44,066 bases of DNA. It comes from Myxococcaceae bacterium. Lineage in GTDB: Bacteria > Myxococcota > Myxococcia > Myxococcales > Myxococcaceae. The stretch is from the NCBI GenBank assembly GCA_004173515.1, contig SECN01000034.1:1-44066 (forward strand), given 5' to 3'. Below the pieces are notes generated by a model. That model searched no databases. It saw only the letters and a program-made list of their open reading frames with translations, and was not told the origin of the DNA. Shown piece after piece: positions 41,722 through 44,066 of the stretch; position 1 is the first letter of the stretch, and each line of letters begins with the position of its first letter. The position numbers and the translations under genes were made by a program.

Positions 41722-42243
41722 TCAATTCTGAGAATCAATATCAGGATACACCGCCCCCTCCGCGGAGGAAGGGGGCGGCGGGGTCGACACCCTATTCGGA
41801 CCCAGCGACATGAGGACCTCGGCGACTCCGTCCGCGTGCTGCGGGTTCTCCCGGGCCACCGTGCGGAAGCCACACTTCTCGAGGACGCGGATCGAACCGA
41901 CGTTGTGGACAGCGACCCACGCATGGAGCGGACGTGTCGGCTCGAGCACGAGGAACTCCGAGAGCGCTCGTGTCGCGATGCCCTTGCCCCAGTGCTCGCG
42001 GCCCATCCAATAGGCGACGAGGCGCTTGCCGTCCTGCTCCCAACTGCCGAGGTACCCAGCGACCACGCCGCCAACGACGAGGGTGCGGGTCACGTTCTCG
42101 GGGCGGAGGACGTTCGTGCGCCAGTGGGTCAGGAAGGCATCGCGTTCCCGCGACGGGAATGCGGCCATGCGCAGCGCGACCGCGTCCCGTTGGTGCTCGA
42201 AGAAGATCGGGAGGTCTTCCTCTGTGACGTTGCGCAGGATCAC
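41722..42243 (-). CDS. GNAT N-acetyltransferase
   Basis: 173 residues: ILRNVTEEDLPIFFEHQ at the N-terminus, 'VVGGVVAGYLGSW' strand, REHWGKGIATRAL (acetyl-CoA loop, about 108-120), 'AVHNVGSIRVLEKCGFR' (about 139-155): the RimJ/RimL-like branch of GNATs. I use GTG at 42243 because homologous proteins begin right at ILRNV; the frame stays open to ATG at 42330, which would add 29 unlike residues. The Pro-rich tail and the last codons (DIDSQN) carry the Fur-box-like site of the next gene. Substrate unknown; many relatives modify N-termini or antibiotics. Confidence 0.82.
   Translation of the reverse strand: MILRNVTEEDLPIFFEHQRDAVALRMAAFPSRERDAFLTHWRTNVLRPENVTRTLVVGGVVAGYLGSWEQDGKRLVAYWMGREHWGKGIATRALSEFLVLEPTRPLHAWVAVHNVGSIRVLEKCGFRTVARENPQHADGVAEVLMSLGPNRVSTPPPPSSAEGAVYPDIDSQN
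41729..41743. promoter_or_regulatory. Fur-box-like operator for the FTR1 gene
   Basis: TGAGAAT-C-AATATCA is a near-perfect 7-1-7 palindrome that agrees with the Fur consensus TGATAAT-N-ATTATCA at 12 of 14 half-site positions. It lies 38 bases upstream of the iron-permease start, inside the last codons of the neighbouring GNAT gene, and is much more AT-rich than its surroundings. The match to iron transport makes a Fur-type operator the best reading. Confidence 0.68.
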
Positions 42244-42340
42244 CAAGAGAGCCGGTCTCCGCGAGCCGAGTTGACGGGCCGACTCTAGCCCGCGTCCCAC
42301 CCCGGGGTCGATGCCGCGGCCTGCGGACATGGCCTTGACG

Positions 42341-42359
42341 GACCTGCCTGAAGCAGGTC
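42341..42359 (-). terminator. Hairpin at the folA stop codon
   Basis: GACCTGC-CTGAA-GCAGGTC is a perfect 7-base stem with a 5-base loop that begins at the folA stop codon. There is no T-run, so it may be a weak terminator or a 3'-end stabiliser for the thyA-folA message. Confidence 0.4.
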
Positions 42360-42840
42360 AGCGCTCGTAGGTGAGGAAACCGAAGGGGAGGTCCGCCTCC
42401 GGGTGGGATTCCTCCTCCACGAGCCTCCAGGTGGACAGGTCCACGGGGGGGAAGAAGGTGTCGCCCGGGAAGTCGCGCGCGATGCGGGTGAGGTAGAGCC
42501 GGTGCCACCGGTGCGCCGTCTGTTCGTACAGGTCCGCGCCGCCCGCGATGAAGACCTCGGTGTCGGCCCGGGCCTTGTCCAGGGCCTCGTCCACGGCGTG
42601 CGCCACCTGGACCCCGGGGGGGGCGGCCCAGTCCCGCTGGCGGGTGAGGACCACGGTGGCGCGGCCGGGCAGCGGCCTGCCAATGGACTCGTACGTCTTG
42701 CGGCCCATGACGAGGGTGTGGCCCAGGGTCAGGCGCTTGAAGCGGGCCAGGTCCTGCGGCAGGCGCCAGGGCAGGGTGTTGCCCAGGCCGATGGTCCGGT
42801 TCGCCGCCATGGCGACGATGGCGGACAGGCGCGGGCTCAT
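42358..42840 (-). CDS. folA: Dihydrofolate reductase
   Basis: 160 residues, full length. Conserved features are [12 protein letters not shown] (7-18), [13 protein letters not shown] (23-35; the active-site Asp of bacterial DHFR is at about 30), '[19 protein letters not shown]' (42-60), and a C-terminal '[11 protein letters not shown]' motif that includes the cofactor glycines. It regenerates tetrahydrofolate from the dihydrofolate made by ThyA. The ATG overlaps the thyA stop (ATGA), so the two are translated together. Confidence 0.95.
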   Translation of the reverse strand: MSPRLSAIVAMAANRTIGLGNTLPWRLPQDLARFKRLTLGHTLVMGRKTYESIGRPLPGRATVVLTRQRDWAAPPGVQVAHAVDEALDKARADTEVFIAGGADLYEQTAHRWHRLYLTRIARDFPGDTFFPPVDLSTWRLVEEESHPEADLPFGFLTYER

Positions 42841-43631
42841 ACGGCGACGGGCGCCTTGATGGCGGGGTGCGGGTCGTAGCCCTCGAGCGCGAAGTCCTCG
42901 TAGCGGAAGGCGAACAGGTCCTTCACGTCCGGGTTGATGCGCATGCGCGGCAGGGCGCGGGGCTCGCGCTGGAGCTGCTCCCGGGCCTGCTCCACGTGGT
43001 TCAGGTACAGGTGCGCGTCGCCCAGCGTGTGGATGAATTCATGCGCGACGAGGCCGGTGGCCTGCGCCACCATCATCGTCAGCAGCGAGTACGACGCGAT
43101 GTTGAAGGGCAGCCCCAGGAAGATGTCCGCGCTGCGCTGGTAGAGCTGGCAGGACAGGCGGCCGTCGGCCACGTAGAACTGGAACATCACGTGGCAGGGC
43201 GGCAGCTTCATGGCGGGCAGGTCCGCCACGTTCCACGCGCTCACCAGGTGCCGGCGCGAGTCCGGGTTCTTCTTCAAGCCGTCCACCAACTGCCGCATCT
43301 GGTCCACGGGCGTGCCGTCCGGCGTGTTCCAGGAGCGCCACTGGTGGCCGTACACGGGGCCCAGGCTGCCGTCGGCGTTGGCCCACTCGTCCCAGATGGT
43401 GACGCCGTGCTCCTGGAGCGAGCGCACGCTCGTGTCCCCCCGGAGCATCCACAGGAGTTCGTGGAGGATGGACTTCACGTGCAGCTTCTTCGTCGTCACC
43501 AGGGGAAAGCCCTGGGTGAGGTCGAAGCGGAGCTGGTGGCCGAAGACGCTCAGGGTCCCCGTGCCGGTCCGGTCACTTTTCTTCGTACCGTGGTGCAGGA
43601 CATGGTCCAGCAGACTCAGGTATTGCTGCAT
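42837..43631 (-). CDS. thyA: Thymidylate synthase (ThyA type)
   Basis: 264 residues, the same length as the E. coli enzyme. [19 protein letters not shown] (20-38), [20 protein letters not shown] (48-67), the catalytic Cys in [12 protein letters not shown] (Cys146), '[17 protein letters not shown]' (165-181) and the final P-V-A-V terminus are all intact. It methylates dUMP to dTMP with 5,10-methylenetetrahydrofolate. A clear AAGGGG lies just before the start. Divergent from the cobalamin adenosyltransferase gene; 94 bases between them hold both promoters. Confidence 0.97.
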   Translation of the reverse strand: MQQYLSLLDHVLHHGTKKSDRTGTGTLSVFGHQLRFDLTQGFPLVTTKKLHVKSILHELLWMLRGDTSVRSLQEHGVTIWDEWANADGSLGPVYGHQWRSWNTPDGTPVDQMRQLVDGLKKNPDSRRHLVSAWNVADLPAMKLPPCHVMFQFYVADGRLSCQLYQRSADIFLGLPFNIASYSLLTMMVAQATGLVAHEFIHTLGDAHLYLNHVEQAREQLQREPRALPRMRINPDVKDLFAFRYEDFALEGYDPHPAIKAPVAV

Positions 43632-43725
43632 GCGCCCCTTATGATGGGGTGCAGGCTCCAGATCAACCTCCTGCTCTGCGCCGGTTGGCTAGTGTCGGGT
43701 GCGAAGCGCCGTTACAGAGGGTGAA

Positions 43726-44066
43726 ATGAAGATCTACACGAAGACTGGCGATGCGGGAGAGACGGGCCTGTTCGGTGGTGGACGCGTCGCGAAGGATGAC
43801 GTGCTGGTGGACGCCTACGGAGAGGTGGACGAACTCAACGCCACGCTGGGGCTCGCGCGGACCTTCCCCCTGCCCGCGGACCTGGACCACTTCCTCCAGC
43901 GGCTCCAGGAGCAGCTCTTCACCGTGGGCGCGGTGCTGGCCACGCCGCCGCACACCAAGGCGGCGGCGCACATCCCGGAGCTGAAGCCGGAGTGGGTGGA
44001 GGAGATGGAGCGCCACATCGACCGCTACGAGGAGGAGCTGCCGAAGATGACGCACTTCATCCTCCC
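43726..44066 (+). CDS. ATP:cob(I)alamin adenosyltransferase, PduO type (3' end beyond window)
   Basis: 113 codons visible, cut by the right edge. It begins MKIYTKTGDAGETGLFGGGRVAKDD, the signature of the PduO/MMAB-type family (TKTGDxGxTxLxxGxRVxKD), followed by AYGEVDELNATLGLAR, the conserved trimer-interface/ATP segment. It transfers adenosyl from ATP to cob(I)alamin to make coenzyme B12. GAGGGTGAA provides the ribosome site. The remaining ~70 residues lie outside the window. Confidence 0.93.
   Translation, partial: MKIYTKTGDAGETGLFGGGRVAKDDVLVDAYGEVDELNATLGLARTFPLPADLDHFLQRLQEQLFTVGAVLATPPHTKAAAHIPELKPEWVEEMERHIDRYEEELPKMTHFIL

Noticed and set aside
39774..41813. A 679-codon plus-strand frame opposite the cytochrome c/FTR1 gene
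   Set aside because: His/Arg/Gln-rich shadow; the minus frame carries CxxCH and both REGxE motifs.
43632..43652. CCCC/GGGG hairpin over the thyA ribosome site as a translational switch
   Set aside because: In the mRNA the stem has an A-C mismatch and only four continuous pairs, so stability is too low to claim regulation.

Overview
The window is a gene-dense, very GC-rich stretch of a myxobacterial chromosome, most likely Myxococcaceae (Corallococcus, Myxococcus or a close relative). The evidence is a surface protein with a MYXO-CTERM tail, many long secreted or lipoprotein genes with Ig-like, HYR and ELW repeats, lipoprotein and toxin-type families I associate with myxobacteria, and long antisense open frames typical of about 70% GC. 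No rRNA, tRNA, CRISPR array, insertion sequence or phage gene was recognised.

Layout. 1-3.9 kb (all minus): a lipoprotein cut by the left edge, an alpha/beta hydrolase, and a tightly coupled pair that looks like a lipoprotein nuclease toxin and its immunity protein, preceded by a 61-residue gene with a sigma-54-like promoter. 4.1-7.3 kb (minus): one reading frame that joins an exported GH46 chitosanase to a superfamily 1 DNA/RNA helicase. 7.5-13.5 kb (plus): three tandem paralogous processive family-2 glycosyltransferases. 13.4-17.4 kb (minus): a transglutaminase-like gene and a DUF350 gene, then an ELW-repeat/HYR/MYXO-CTERM surface protein. 17.7-22.0 kb (plus): the amidoligase cluster, with a circularly permuted ATP-grasp, an alpha-E protein, and a glutamine-amidotransferase-like/transglutaminase fusion whose first domain lacks its nucleophile. 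22.1-28.1 kb (plus): a compact five-gene operon (AfsA-like hotdog, ICMT-like membrane methyltransferase, SDR, rifampin-phosphotransferase-like dikinase, UbiA-like prenyltransferase) that reads as an unrecognised small-molecule pathway.

28.3-36.3 kb: a PKD-type lipoprotein with a c-type heme site, a GT39-type membrane glycosyltransferase, a DUF255 thioredoxin-fold protein, a secreted transglutaminase, and an overlapping pair of a D-Ala-D-Ala-ligase-like enzyme and a GNAT. 36.5-39.8 kb: a broken HD-domain gene, a Nudix/metallo-beta-lactamase fusion and a frameshifted small exported protein. 39.8-44.1 kb: a cytochrome c/FTR1 iron permease with a Fur-box-like palindrome upstream, a GNAT, folA and thyA with overlapping codons, and the start of a PduO-type cobalamin adenosyltransferase cut by the right edge.

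The strongest candidate for something undescribed is the five-gene AfsA-like operon at 22120-28147. It combines butyrolactone-synthase-type, phosphotransferase, prenyltransferase and methyltransferase genes with almost no spacing. Next come the lipoprotein nuclease/immunity pair (resembling toxins delivered by outer-membrane exchange) and the chitosanase-helicase fusion. Two disrupted genes and one odd fusion in 44 kb also raise the possibility of local assembly errors, so those need read-level confirmation.
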